NCBI RefSeq assembly: GCF_963675165.1
Contig: NC_087380.1
Span: forward strand, 4,331,803 to 4,395,802
DNA length: 64,000 bases
Direction of reading: 5' to 3'
Origin: Halichondria panicea
Taxonomy: Eukaryota > Porifera > Demospongiae > Suberitida > Halichondriidae
Position 1 is the first letter of the stretch. Every line of letters starts with the position of its first letter. Position numbers and translations under genes: made by a program. Shown one piece after another: positions 14,501-23,942 of this stretch. Below the pieces are notes generated by a model, which made no database searches, was not told the DNA's origin, and saw nothing but the letters and a program-made list of their open reading frames with translations.

Positions 14501-16870
14501 ATTTATCGGACGGCAAAAAATAATTATTTTGGAAATTGTCCAGGTATAATTGGAACAGATTTTTATAGAGCATGCGAAGTGTCCAGAATAATTAGAACAA
14601 GCAAGCAGCTGCATGCGAGCTAGCTAAGTTTAATAGAACAGGGTACGACTGAATAGTTGCACTAGCTATCTAAAACTAGCTACTCAAAGCTATCCAACTG
14701 CAGCACTCTAAGTCTTACTTGCCGTCTATATATGAATGTAACTCAACTTTTCAAGGTATTGTCCGGATATTTGTAATATTAAAGTACTGGAGTGTCCGTT
14801 GTATTAGAACAACGAAAATTGCCCAAAAGAGTGTCCGGGTAATTAAAAGTGTCCGATAAATTAGAAGATATACGGTAATTATAATAATATACTCACCGAG
14901 ATGTCTCCCTGGTTGTCTTGGACTATATCCTCATAGCGTGGAGGGGGTCCCTCAGGCCGTGGTTGCTCAGGTGTGGGGAATTCCCTTAACTACAAGGAGT
15001 GGGAACATGGTACATGTACGTGTGCGAGGGGCACATTAAAAGGTGGGAATCATTTAACGATTATCCGGACGCTTGCACTGACATTCACATATACATGACA
15101 ATGTAATTTGTATTACTATCGCTCTAGTACATACGTATGAACTGTAGTTTCTCGCCCACGGGGGGGGGGGGGGAGGGGGTTATTTCTTAACTGAGGTTCT
15201 AGGGAGTTATTGTGCAGGGTTTGTGCAGGTGTTGAATCACGGGCGTTCAATCAAAAACAGGCACTTATAACACCTCAGCTTGAAACATTGTACGTTAAAG
15301 CACACAGGAGATAGGAGATAACAACAAGCATACTGTCAATCAACGTCTAGGACAGCACAAAGACATGAACATGCCATACTGCACTCATGCACAGTGAAGA
15401 CGAGAAGTGGTACATGTACATGTATAATTATGGTCTAAAATACTTAGTGATCAGTACTTGCAAGAACCAGACTCTATGATAGTTCAAACTCCACCCACCT
15501 CAACGTCTCCTGTGTAATTGCTATCTTCCTCAATATCCCTGAGGTTGTCCTCGTCCAGTGAGTAGCTAACAGTGGTTGAGTCACGATCAGAGTCGTCCGG
15601 GGTTCCGGGGTGAGTCTCAGTGTCACGCATGTCTACATCATGGCTGTCACCATCACGGCTAGTTGAAGGGGAGATACAGTGTACATGTATAGTGGTGGAT
15701 CGATGGTGCAGTAATGGGATACAACACACGTAATTTGGCTGCTAAAACAGGACACAGATGCTGCCCAGTATTGTAAACTTACTCCTTCACCCACGAGTCA
15801 TCCGAGTTGATGCGTTTATATGATTGTATATTGACATACTCGCTGTTGAGTATGGAGGGGTCAACTGGACTCTCTGGGAGCAGTAGCTGCACTGCCTCTT
15901 GCGGGTTGTTATTGCACTGGAGTAGGGCCTGTGTGCGTAAATGAATGTGTGGGGTGAGGGGGGAGGAGTGATGTACATGAGACAACCTCATACAGTAAAA
16001 ATAAAAGAAAAACACCGTGCGTCAACTTCGGGCACAGTGTCCCTACACACATTGTGTTTTATGTACATACCACAGTAGAACCTCCATTATCCGGTCTGGT
16101 AATTTTCTTTTTAAAAATGAGAGTGTCTTTTAAATGCGCATGGGCGTATATACAACCATGTGGCACTGCTGTTTATTAATAAGTGGGTGGATCAAGGCGT
16201 GGTTTATCTATTCGATTATCCGGCCTGCCTCTGAAACGAAGGTGTCCGGATAATCGAGGTTCCACTGTACATGTTACATGTAAACGTGTACAGTGCTCAC
16301 CGTCAATTTCATACACATCAAAACATTATTTGAAAGTACAGTACTGTACGTTATTTTATACTGTGCCTATCCCAAGTACGTACATTCAAGCTACGTGTAC
16401 AATTCAGAATATTTATTGTACACTCCTCATCTCAGCACTCCGTAGTGTGATACACATTTACACACACAAACCACCTCAAATTTCCTTCCTCCCACGGTGT
16501 ACATGTAGGTCCTTGGAGACCCCACCTAACTATAATTATTGTTGGGTGCTAAATGACCATAAGAAGGCTGTAAACTCTTAGCATCTCACATTATAATATA
16601 GGGTATCAAAATCACCAAGAAGTGAAAGGGTGATATAGATATTATCCAAGAAGTGTGTATAGGGGACACAGAGGAGTGAGAGATAGTGTGAGGGATAGTG
16701 TGGATAGTGTGGAAGAGCAGGGGATATTGGAATAGTACTGCTTGACAGTGGCGGTTATGAAACGCGTAACGGATTATACTCACTCGCCACACGATCACAC
16801 TTACCTCTCTGATCTGTCCCTCGTCCTGGGTGATCCCCATTGCCTTTATGGCCTCAATGGCCTCATCCAT
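19..16870 (-). CDS. USP24: USP24-like ubiquitin carboxyl-terminal hydrolase, N-terminal 1320 codons (3' end off window)
   Basis: Large deubiquitinase of peptidase family C19, which removes ubiquitin from substrate proteins. I read 26 exons with GT..AG borders, every junction in phase, giving 1320 codons. Order: UBA domain (exons 1-2), acidic low-complexity linker, a conserved block with DQWSIPYKRDES (exon 5), long helical-repeat region, ubiquitin-like fold (exon 23), then more helical region. The blocks DWLVENKVLSIALGGN and YCDKLKSIVEFLGPKLS match vertebrate USP24 better than the related USP9X, as does the N-terminal UBA. Human USP24 is about 2620 aa with its protease domain after about residue 1690, so the catalytic Cys/His boxes lie beyond the left edge. 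The start at 16870 is the first ATG in frame with the UBA. An unrelated NLR gene lies inside the intron between exons 21 and 22. Confidence 0.93.
984..1190. repeat. Dispersed repeat, second copy near 36508-36691
   Basis: This intronic stretch of USP24 (opening near ATTTCTACTATTTCTGAGAA, with CTCGCAGATAATTGGAAAAT inside) reappears in the adhesion GPCR gene around 36508-36691 with the same order of motifs and scattered substitutions and small gaps. It follows a TACCGTATAGCGGGAAATTT motif at 738 that resembles the one at 19461. No coding potential is seen. Likely a non-autonomous DNA transposon remnant. Confidence 0.6.
3022..3045. repeat. 24-bp near-perfect hairpin upstream of the NLR start
   Basis: CAGGAGTGCAT and its reverse complement are separated by two bases, 57 bp before the NLR ATG. 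Related imperfect hairpins with the same CAGGAGTGCATGAAT core occur near 11777 and partly near 25490, so this is more likely a dispersed repeat than a specific regulatory site. Confidence 0.5.
3103..5996 (+). CDS. CARD/Death-fold-NACHT-LRR receptor (NLR), nested in a USP24 intron
   Basis: Intracellular pattern-recognition NTPase of the NLR family, 926 aa. Exon 1 (3103-3415) encodes a six-helix death-fold domain, most like a CARD (FFSRQIISQETMEMV ... KLILAVMAHLEVHPDKF). It splices at GTGAGC to exon 2 (3529-5996) through a codon split 1/2, giving SYG-LSTD. Exon 2 has a KWPPSP linker, then NACHT: Walker A GVPGIGKST near residue 205, Walker B region GVLFLFEGLDEFP near 279, sensor LLTSRPW near 317. 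C-terminal leucine-rich repeats of the ribonuclease-inhibitor type run from about 715 to 890 (LRKLSLYENCIGKEGAVALS). Sponges carry large sets of such NLRs. It lies antisense within the USP24 intron 2520-6906. The ATG at 3103 is the first in frame. The ligand is unknown. Confidence 0.9.
5997..6906. other. Non-coding remainder between the NLR stop and USP24 exon 21
   Basis: About 900 bp of AT-rich sequence with no convincing exon on either strand. It should hold the 3' untranslated region of the NLR and the 5' part of the USP24 host intron. I see no clear transposon ends here. Confidence 0.5.
6907..9646 (-). other. USP24: USP24 exons 13-21
   Basis: Exons: 9551-9646, 9144-9305, 8743-8826, 8515-8623, 8409-8449, 8024-8155, 7394-7591, 7243-7287, 6907-7002. 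Readable blocks are REKLLELIGKIGKDD (exon 13), SREMVELALESHASILIDST (exon 14), LIDGRYTHLE (exon 17, only 41 nt), MAFLLQEGALYLPVKRAIDV (exon 18), FNTRVLKVDPDKLDKPGYN (exon 19) and ELTGIDYIWR (exon 20). The last two have clear counterparts in USP9X and USP24. Exon 17 needs acceptor use at 8450-8451 to keep the frame, which the sequence permits. Confidence 0.88.
9759..12467 (-). other. USP24: USP24 exons 6-12 (helical-repeat region)
   Basis: Exons: 12394-12467, 11893-12036, 11494-11655, 11285-11353, 10543-10966, 9981-10105, 9759-9845. Exon 6 starts in the codon split after REG and contains ESDENCKKF, as in USP24. Exon 7 gives GIYDMLRILMEMVAERLKQ; exon 8 gives FNADANFHVKMRNKRS; exon 10 is the longest (424 nt) and holds FNAKMNALKEVVRL; exon 12 gives VENVHGILAAAASRSG. 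All join in phase. This region forms an alpha-helical array in the family and is thought to position substrates. Confidence 0.9.
12648..13760. repeat. Probable transposon-derived sequence in USP24 intron 5
   Basis: The stretch opens with an inverted motif (ATACCTCGGTGCGCATGCGG, facing GCGAGGTATAC) and includes a GC-richer part around 13540-13745 with mirrored GATATGCACCC and GGGTGCATATCC motifs. A 60-codon open frame at 13273-13455 has no recognised domain. It breaks up the otherwise compact USP24 exon run between exons 5 and 6. Element boundaries and class were not resolved. Confidence 0.35.
13959..13998. repeat. Perfect 40-bp palindrome
   Basis: GAATACACTCGTGTTCGTAA is followed immediately by its exact reverse complement, with no spacer. 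It lies in USP24 intron 5. Such a cruciform-prone sequence is most simply the collapsed remains of a hairpin transposon; it is not near an exon border. Confidence 0.9.
14485..14877. mobile_element. 393-bp MITE with 27-bp terminal inverted repeats
   Basis: The left end TACCGTATATCTTCTAATTT and the right end at 14851-14877 are reverse complements over 27 bp. The interior is AT-rich and repeats related TGTCCGG-type motifs. No open frame is seen, so it is non-autonomous. It lies in USP24 intron 4. A clear target-site duplication was not found. Confidence 0.75.
16073..16267. mobile_element. 195-bp pogo/Tigger-like MITE
   Basis: Ends read CAGTAGAACCTCCATTATCC on the left and, reversed, CAGTGGAACCTCGATTATCC on the right. 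This terminal pattern is typical of pogo/Tigger elements of the Tc1/mariner superfamily, which insert at TA; a TA flanks the right end, while the left flank has diverged. No coding sequence. It lies in USP24 intron 1. Confidence 0.6.
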
Positions 16871-17373
16871 TTCCCTCACAGACAAAGGTCAAAGGTTAAA
16901 CAAGTCAATCTGGTTCCCACATAAACCTGTCAAAAACATAAAATGTATATCGTAATAACACGTGTGTGAGTGTGTTCTGTGTCATGTCTTGCATGTCACA
17001 AGAAGAAACACCAGTATGCATAATAATTATGTTCTACCTCAAAATGTTCTTGTGAATAGTTTCTCTTGATCAAATACAAAGACAGGGTGCAGCAGCAATC
17101 TCATACAGAAGAGTGAGTGTTGAGTGTTATGATGTACGTAGACTCGAGTATACTGTACTACTATACCTCTTGTATCTATGCTTAGAGCCAGCTACTTTTT
17201 TACATGCACTGTAACTGTACCTAAAGCATCACATGATCCCTTGTGCGTTAACTGGAACCAGAAAGTGCGGTTGATTAGGAATAGGTACGTACAATTTTCA
17301 GCAAATTAATAACACCTAGAAACTACTAACTTTCTGTTCTCTGCATGCTCTGTATTGGTACAGCCTGCAGGCT
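16871..17373. promoter_or_regulatory. Shared divergent promoter region USP24 / IFT25
   Basis: Only 503 bp separate the USP24 start codon (minus strand, 16870) from the IFT25 start codon (plus strand, 17374). Both 5' untranslated regions and both core promoters must lie here unless an upstream non-coding exon exists. I see no strong TATA box for either direction and no CpG-island-like composition. The shared-promoter role is inferred from position. Confidence 0.55.
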
Positions 17374-18962
17374 ATGTCATCTACAGGAAATGTTGGCAGT
17401 TTTGTAGCTCTGTCTTCGTCAAACGATGACAGACACCCTCCTGAATGCATTTCAGACCGGTGAGTTGTGCATGCTTCATGTGCTTTTGCCACTAAGATTA
17501 TGGTTTAAAGAGTGCGAAGTTGGTTGTTGTAAAATTATTAATAATTATAGAGTCTACTCATTATTTGTCAATGTACACGTACAATGTTTGTTGTGTAACT
17601 ATAGCAACCCGGACACTTATTGGGCAACCACTGGGTTGTTTCCTCAAGAAGTGGTGATCACCTTACCTTCTCTCACCAACCTTACGGGTGTCACCATCAA
17701 GTCCACGAATGGTACATGCAGTGCACTGTATGCTAATTTAAAGTCAGTACATTATTGGTGCATTATGCGATTTACAGCTTTATATAGACCACGCCGCAAG
17801 TGCTGTAAAGTGCATAGTGCACGTTGCAAAGGTGGTGCCATGGAAATTTATGATGCAATTGAGAAAGAAGACATTTTTCCGTCTTGAAGAGTTGTTGATG
17901 CTAGCAAGCCTCATATCTCAAATGCTGCCCAAAAAATTTATGTTCACATGCAGAAAAAGTACGCTAACACTGCAAGTAAATTTTTTTGCACAAAAATCTT
18001 TTAAGTTGATCTACACAGCTTCAAGTTTACTGCAACCCGGACCATGGGCATGTTGCTCAGATTTGCTATCGCTTCCACGAGGCAGATGACCTCTCACGCT
18101 CTACTTTTCTTACCTAGACAATTCCGCCATCTGCACAGCAATGTCACAAAACCTTGTGGCCACGTATGAGATGGGCGTGGTTGTGACATTCCGGCAGCAT
18201 GCAAGAGGGGTTATTTGCCAAATATAAATATTCCCGCTATACGGTCATGATAGTGTGTCTGCACTTTACTGTACTGTGTATTCACAATGCAGTTCGAAAA
18301 CTGAGTCTTGAAAGAAGTAAGGAAAATGGGCCAACTGAGTTTCACCCTATAACTGATAAAGGTTGGCTTTCTTTGCAGTGTGTAATGTTCAGTGACATAC
18401 TTTTGGTGGTTGATTTCAGAGCTTGAGTCAAAGGAAGGACACCTTCAAGTTGAAGAGTTTAGGGTTAGTTTGAAACATAACTTGTGCTTTTTTGTTCACT
18501 TTGAGCTGTCAGCTTAGTGGTAGTTAGAATTACTGTATAGGTGATGTGACATTCTTGTGTTAGCACTGTACCAGGACACCGAGCATGTTATGCACATTAC
18601 CCCCCTTATGCTCATTATCTCCCATGGCAGCTCAAGAGTCCTGTTGAAACCAAGCACTTGAAACTGATTCTACAGGAGGGTTATGGACACTTTGCTTTTG
18701 TGTACTCTGTAAGTATGATAGCTTCATGATCATATATGTTACGCTTTATTGTCTGTCACGTCTTTTTACACAATTAGTGATATAATTCTATAATGACAAC
18801 AAATTACACATTCACAAATTACATTCATTGTCTGTCACGTCTTTTTACACTATTAGTAATAATTATAATCCTATTAATGACAACAAATTACATTCATATT
18901 TGTATCTGTATATACAGTACGTGGAGCCTCCCAAGGTAGTATTCAGAAACTGTCCTTTCTAG
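17374..18962 (+). CDS. IFT25: IFT25 / HSPB11, intraflagellar transport subunit
   Basis: Small subunit of the IFT-B ciliary transport complex that pairs with the GTPase IFT27. Six exons, 17374-17459, 17605-17711, 18293-18361, 18420-18463, 18631-18708 and 18918-18962, join in phase to a 142-aa protein; human IFT25 has 144 aa. Matching blocks are SSSNDDRHPPECISDRNPDT (exons 1-2), YWATTGLFPQEVVITLP, VRKLSLERSK, ELESKEGHLQVEEF and LKLILQEGYGHFAFVYS, all in the order of the jelly-roll (discoidin-like) fold. Splice sites are GT..AG throughout. The gene is complete and divergent from USP24. The last 14 residues (exon 6) are the least certain part, since the family's tail is not conserved. Confidence 0.92.
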
Positions 18963-20052
18963 GGAGGTTAATACAGTGAACTCTCGGTGAAATTAAAGTC
19001 GATCTGCATCATTCCCATAATGATTTCATAGTGCTGTTGGTTATTAGGATCCTCGTACTGGTACAAGTGGCTTTGACGTAATTACCTGATTTGATATTTT
19101 CACTATGCAGTCATTTTCACTATGCAGTCATTTCCAATAGACCAGCTTCAGAATCATGAGAATTTGTGTGGACATAAGAAAGTTCCTTTTCTAGTGTGTA
19201 CTGAGGTATGTGCACATGTACTGTAGTAACTAGGTACAGTGAAACCTGTCTTCAAAAGTGACTGTAAACTGCAATCTAGATCTAGCACAGTATTAAACAC
19301 ATAATTTTTATATACACATTTTGGCTGTACTAGAGAAGGTGGCCTGATTATGAGTAACTTACAATGAAATCAATATCTCCTTATACATAGCAAACATTTC
19401 TCTGGTGTGGTCTTTAATCTCACAAGTTACAGTAATGGAGAATGCACTTTTCTCTGTATTACCGTATAGCGCGAAATTTTAGAGACACTTAAATTTCGTG
19501 GAATGGCCTCTAAAAGCATTTTGTTTGTGGGTTGACTGCTTACCCGAAGCATTCCCAGGCCACTCCTTAAATCTTTGCACATTATAGCAGATAATTAAAC
19601 AATTTTCGTGTAATTAATTTGGATTGCTAATCCACGAAAATGTCATGGTATACAGTAGGTTGCTTGAATTTTATTTGGATACCTTTCACTCAGTCGACAC
19701 CTATACCTGATTTGTGCTATTATTATACAATTCGATTCGAATTGACTGTGAAGAATGAATAATGTCAGCGTTCTCTTGGGTCCCTACATTATGATTATCA
19801 TACTCATTATTGGCAGAGGGAGTGCAGTGCGCCCAAACACAGGCGAAACCTTACACTTTACAACATGCCTCGATTTTAGCACCGTTTGTGGCACCTTATA
19901 AGAATCTGCGTGCAAAGAAGATTCCAAGGAACTAAAGCTAATTGCGTGATAGCTTCAGCTTGTATATAGATCCAAGCCAAGAAGACAGACCGCACCCTAA
20001 CGGTCCGACTATCATCAATTAACCATAATGATGTAATGCCATCAACATAATA
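18963..20052. other. Intergenic, repeat remnants and one weak candidate exon
   Basis: No recognised gene. A tandem repeat of about 65 bp (TTGTCTGTCACGTCTTTTTA, twice near 18749 and 18829) precedes it in IFT25 intron 5. At 19461 a TACCGTATAGCGCGAAATTT motif opens a possible transposon remnant. ACAGTGAAACCTGTCTTCAA at 19237 resembles a Tc1/mariner-type end. Confidence 0.4.
19128..19205 (+). other. Candidate exon of unknown gene
   Basis: A 78-nt open stretch lies between a TATGCAG acceptor and a GAG/GTATGT donor. It would encode 26 residues including QLQNHENLCGHKKVPF, reminiscent of a degenerate TRAF-type zinc finger repeat. No neighbouring exon was identified. It could be an alternative 3' exon of IFT25, part of an unrelated gene, or chance. 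Confidence 0.2.
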
Positions 20053-22732
20053 ACTAGAGCACTAAAGTGCAAACCCTCGGCTGGTGACATGATTATAAAG
20101 AAACCAGAAGACTGATATAATGCAGTGCATATAGTGATGTTGTTATCATCATCATGCATGACTTGCACAGCAACTCAGGAGCAATAAAACTAAACCAGAC
20201 TGGAGGCATGCTGAAACATTTGAGAACAGGTAGTAGTACTATAAATATATGCACTGTGGATTAGGATCACAGCAAAGAAGCATGGAGTCTCAGAGAAGTA
20301 TGGCTCCAGGTCCTGCATGGATCCCAGTCAGCTAAAGCAAGCTTTCTGCTTTAGTGACCCTGTTCCAATATTGTTCCTGGTATATACAGCTTTCTACTTT
20401 AGTGACCCTGTTCCATTGTTTATGGACCTGGTACAGGATCACTTCAGTTATAAGTAACGCATGTGCAAGTTCTGTTCAAGCTACATTTTGCTCGCTTTTT
20501 ATTAGACAACGAAGCTTTAACACCGAAAGCTGCCACTATTAGAAGTACTGACTTGTTGTGTGGAGGCTACCCATGCTGTAAACGCAGTGCTAGAGCATCC
20601 AGGTAAGCAGACCCAGTCACAAGCTTCTTAGCTTTTGCTCGTTTTTATTTGACAACGAAGGTTTAACATCAAATTCTGCCACTATTAAAATTAATAACTT
20701 GTTGTATGAAGGCTATCCATGCTGTAAACGCAGTGCTGTGGCATCCAGGTGAGTAGATTCACCTGTCACAAACAAACAAACAAACAAACTAGAGCACTAA
20801 AGTGCAAACCCTCGGCTGGTGACATGATTATAAAGAAACCAGAAGACTGATATAATGCAGTGCATATAGTGATGTTGTTATCATCATCATGCATGACTTG
20901 CACAGCAACTCAGGAGCAATAAAACTAAACCAGACTGGAGGCATGCTGAAACATTTGAGAACAGGTAGTAGTACTATAAATATATGCACTGTGGATTAGG
21001 ATCACAGCAAAGAAGCATGGAGTCTCAGAGAAGTATGGCTCCAGGTCCTGCATGGATCCCAGTCAGCTAAAGCAAGCTTTCTGGTTTAGTGACCCTGTTC
21101 CAAAATTATTGTTCCTGGTATATACAGCTTTCTACTTTAGTGACCCTGTTCCATTGTTTCTGGACCTGGTACAGGATCACTTCAGTTATAAGTAACGCAT
21201 GTGCAAGTTCTGTTCAAGCTACATTTTGCTCGCTTTTATTAGACAACGAAGCTTTAACACCGAAAGCTGCCACTATTAGAAGTACTGACTTGTTGTGTGG
21301 AGGCTACCCATGCTGTAAACGCAGTGCTAGAGCATCCAGGTAAGCAGACCCAGTCACAAGCTTCTTAGCTTTTGCTCGTTTTTATTTGACAACAAAGGTT
21401 TAACATGAAATTCTGCCACTATTAAAATTAATAACTTGTTGTATGAAGGCTATCCATGCTGTAAACGCAGTGCCATGGCATGCAGGTGAGTAGACTCACA
21501 CATTACAAACAAACAAACAGACCAACGGACTACTATACCCGTGGCCGCCCACGCGCGCCTCGGGTAACTAGAGCACTAAAGTGCAAACCCTCGGCTGGTG
21601 ACATGATTATAAAGAAACCAGAAATATAATGCAGTGCATGTAGTGATGTTGTTATCATGTATGACTTGCACAGCAACTCAGGAGCAATAAAACTAAACCA
21701 GACTGGAGGCATGCTGAAACATTTGAGTACTATAGATATATGCACTGTGGATTAGGATCACAGTAAAGAAGCCTGGAGTCTCAGAGAAGTATGGCTCCAG
21801 GTTCTGCATGGAGTAGGATCCCAGTCAGCAGCAGGAGCTATAATTCAAGCTTCTACTTTAGTGTTCCATGTTCCTGGTATATACAGCTTTCTACTGTAGT
21901 GACCCTGTTCCATTGTTCTTGGTACAGGATCACTTCAGTTATAAGTAACGCATGTGCAAGTTCTGTTCAAGCTACATTTTGCTCGCTTTTATTAGACAAA
22001 GGAGCTTTAACACCGAAAGCTGCCACTATCAAAAGTACTAACTTGTTGTGTGGAGGCTACTCATGCTGTAAACGCAGTGCTAGAACATCCAGGTAAGCAG
22101 ACCTAGTCACAAGCTTATTCAAGCTTCTTAGCTTTTGCTCGACAAAGAAGCTTTAACATCAAAATCTGCCACTATTTAAATCAAGATATTGTTCTGTGAA
22201 GGCTACCTATGCTGCAAACGCAGCGCTATGGCATCCAGGTGAGTAGATATACTCGTGACAAACAGACAAACAAACAAACAAACTAGAGCACTAAAGTGCA
22301 AACCCTCGGCTGGTGACATGATTATAAAGAAACCAGAAGACTGATATAATGCAGTGCATATATAGTGATGTTGTTATCATCATCATGCCATGACTTGCAC
22401 AGCAACTCAGGACTAAACCAGACTCGACTGGAGGCATGCTGAAACATTTGAGAACAGGTAGTGGTACTATAGATAATATGCACTGTGGATTAGGATCACA
22501 GTAAAGAAGCCTGGAGTCTCAGAGAAGTATGGCTCCAGGTTCTGCATGGAGTAGGATCCCAGTCAGCAGCAGGAGCTATAATTCAAGCTTTTACTTTAGT
22601 GACCCTGTTCCATTGTTTCTGGTATATACAGCTTTCTACTTTAGTGACCCTGTTCCATCGTTTTCTTGGTACAGGATCACTTCAGTTATAAGTAACGCAT
22701 GTGCAAGTTCTGTTCAAGCTACATTTTGCTCG

Positions 22733-23239
22733 GATTGAAGAGTTAGAGGGATAGGAAACGGAGTGGTGCACGTGATGATTTTACATTGAATCTGCAGTGG
22801 AGCCTCGAAAATTATCCGCGCTACGCCCTATGAACGAGGCTATTAACACATTTTTGCCGGGTAACTCCCAAAGCTGTGTTTCCTCGAGACATCATCTCTT
22901 TCAGCAACTTATAACACGCCTAGTCCATGAGCCACGTGTAGTACTTGCTAATGACTGACCACACCCAGTAAAAAGAGACTTTCCAATAAAGTTATATGTT
23001 CCCAAGGCTGTTTTAGAGCTATTGGAACATGTAACGTGTAAGCGTGCTGGTTATGACTACTACAATAGGTATAGACCTTGAAATATAAGTGAGTTGCACG
23101 GACTAAGCACAGTTACTTGTAGTTTATTATGCACTGAGTGTAGAAATAGATATTGTTGTGATGGCCTCGATTAAACCGCAGCGTAGCGCGGATGTTACTC
23201 GAGATACCAACCGTTTCCTATCCCTCTAACTCTTCAATC
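22733..23239. mobile_element. 507-bp element with perfect 29-bp terminal inverted repeats
   Basis: The left end GATTGAAGAGTTAGAGGGAT and its reverse complement at the right end match over 29 bp, with a further imperfect inner match (ATCCGCGCTACGC). It splits the A module of the fourth array unit; comparison with the other three units gives the insertion point exactly. No open frame; non-autonomous. A target duplication could not be defined. Confidence 0.85.
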
Positions 23240-23543
23240 TATGCTTTTATTAGACAAAGGAGCTTTAACACCGAAAGCTGTCACTATCAAAAGTACTAAC
23301 TTGTTGTGTGGAGGCTACTCATGCTGTAAACGCAGTGCTAGAGCATCCAGGTAAGCAGACCTAGTCACAAGCTTATTCAAGCTTCTTAGCTTTTGCTCGA
23401 CAAAGAAGCTTTAACAGCAAAATCTGCCACTATTTAAATCAAGATATTGTTGTGTGAAGGCTATCCATGCTGTAAACGCAGTGATGTGGCATCCAGGTGA
23501 GTAGATATACCTGTGACAAACAAACAAACAAACAAACAAACAG

Positions 23544-23750
23544 ACCAACATACTACTATACCCGTGGCCGCCCACGCGCGCCTCGGGTAACAAACAAACC
23601 AACAGACTACTATACCCGTGGCCGCCCACGCGCCTCGGGTAACAAACAGACCAACATACTACTATACCCGTGGCCGCCCACGCGCGCCTCGGGTAACAAA
23701 CAAACCAAACGACTACTATAACCCGTGGCCGCCCACGCGCCTCGGGTTAA
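23544..23750. repeat. GC-rich minisatellite, four copies of about 55 bp
   Basis: Copies begin at about 23544, 23599, 23650 and 23704. Each holds ACTACTATACCCGTGGCCGC followed by CCACGCG(CG)CCTCGGG, which can fold into a short hairpin (CGTGG/CCACG). Single copies differ by loss of a CG pair. One extra copy lies at 21529-21566 between array units. Strikingly GC-rich compared with the AT-rich surroundings. Confidence 0.8.
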
Positions 23751-23942
23751 TTATAGGTCAAGTATATGCATCTATACCTTGCTCTGAATATCTGTTTGCC
23801 ACATTAGCTGGGGGAATTCTCTTCCAATTGAAGTTTTAAAGTTGATGAAGATTCTCACTGTAAACACCCAAAAAGAGTTACATATTCAGACAAGAACATC
23901 CCTTTTAAGTGGCATGTGCTCCCAGCAGTGTTTCAGAGAATA

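Larger units (their letters stand above)
14109..16870 (-). other. USP24: USP24 exons 1-5 (UBA domain, acidic linker, conserved N-terminal block)
   Basis: Exons on the minus strand: 16805-16870, 15783-15928, 15499-15658, 14897-14989, 14109-14343. Exon 1 ends in phase 0 after GQIRE; exon 2 continues with ALLQCNNNPQEAVQLLLPES, so the ubiquitin-binding UBA helices are split by an intron. Exon 3 is rich in Asp, Glu and Ser (MRDTETHPGTPDDSDRDS). Exon 4 carries the PPPRYEDIV linker, like the PPPAYHEVV of vertebrate USP24. Exon 5 holds IEFPLTHFYELEGRVHTDQW, the most conserved stretch. The introns between them carry three transposon-like repeats (13959, 14485 and 16073). Confidence 0.9.
20053..23750. 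repeat. Tandem array, four units of about 715-780 bp, with exon-like modules
   Basis: Units start with ACTAGAGCACTAAAGTGCAA at 20053, 20788, 21567 and 22282. Each holds an A module and a related B module. The A modules (about 20506-20602, 21240-21340, 21990-22093, 23254-23350) sit after a TTTTATTAG acceptor-like tract, stay open over about 32 codons (ALTPKAAT..LLCGGY.CCKRSA) and end at CATCCAG/GTAAGC. The B modules end at CATCCAG/GTGAGT but lack the acceptor AG, and two contain stops. Units are bounded by (CAAA)n tracts. A solitary relative of the unit start lies at 30211. No parent gene was found; it may be transposon-derived. Confidence 0.75.

Noticed and set aside
1..16870. Assigning the minus-strand gene to USP9X or HUWE1
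   Set aside because: The N-terminal UBA, ESDENC block and DWLVENKVLSIAL block fit USP24; the general helical region alone would have been ambiguous with USP9X.
20053..23750. CRISPR-like or cysteine-rich peptide toxin array
   Set aside because: Units are 700 bp or more with no spacers, and the Cys-containing module has no signal peptide, no conserved multi-Cys framework and asymmetric splice phases; the genome is animal.
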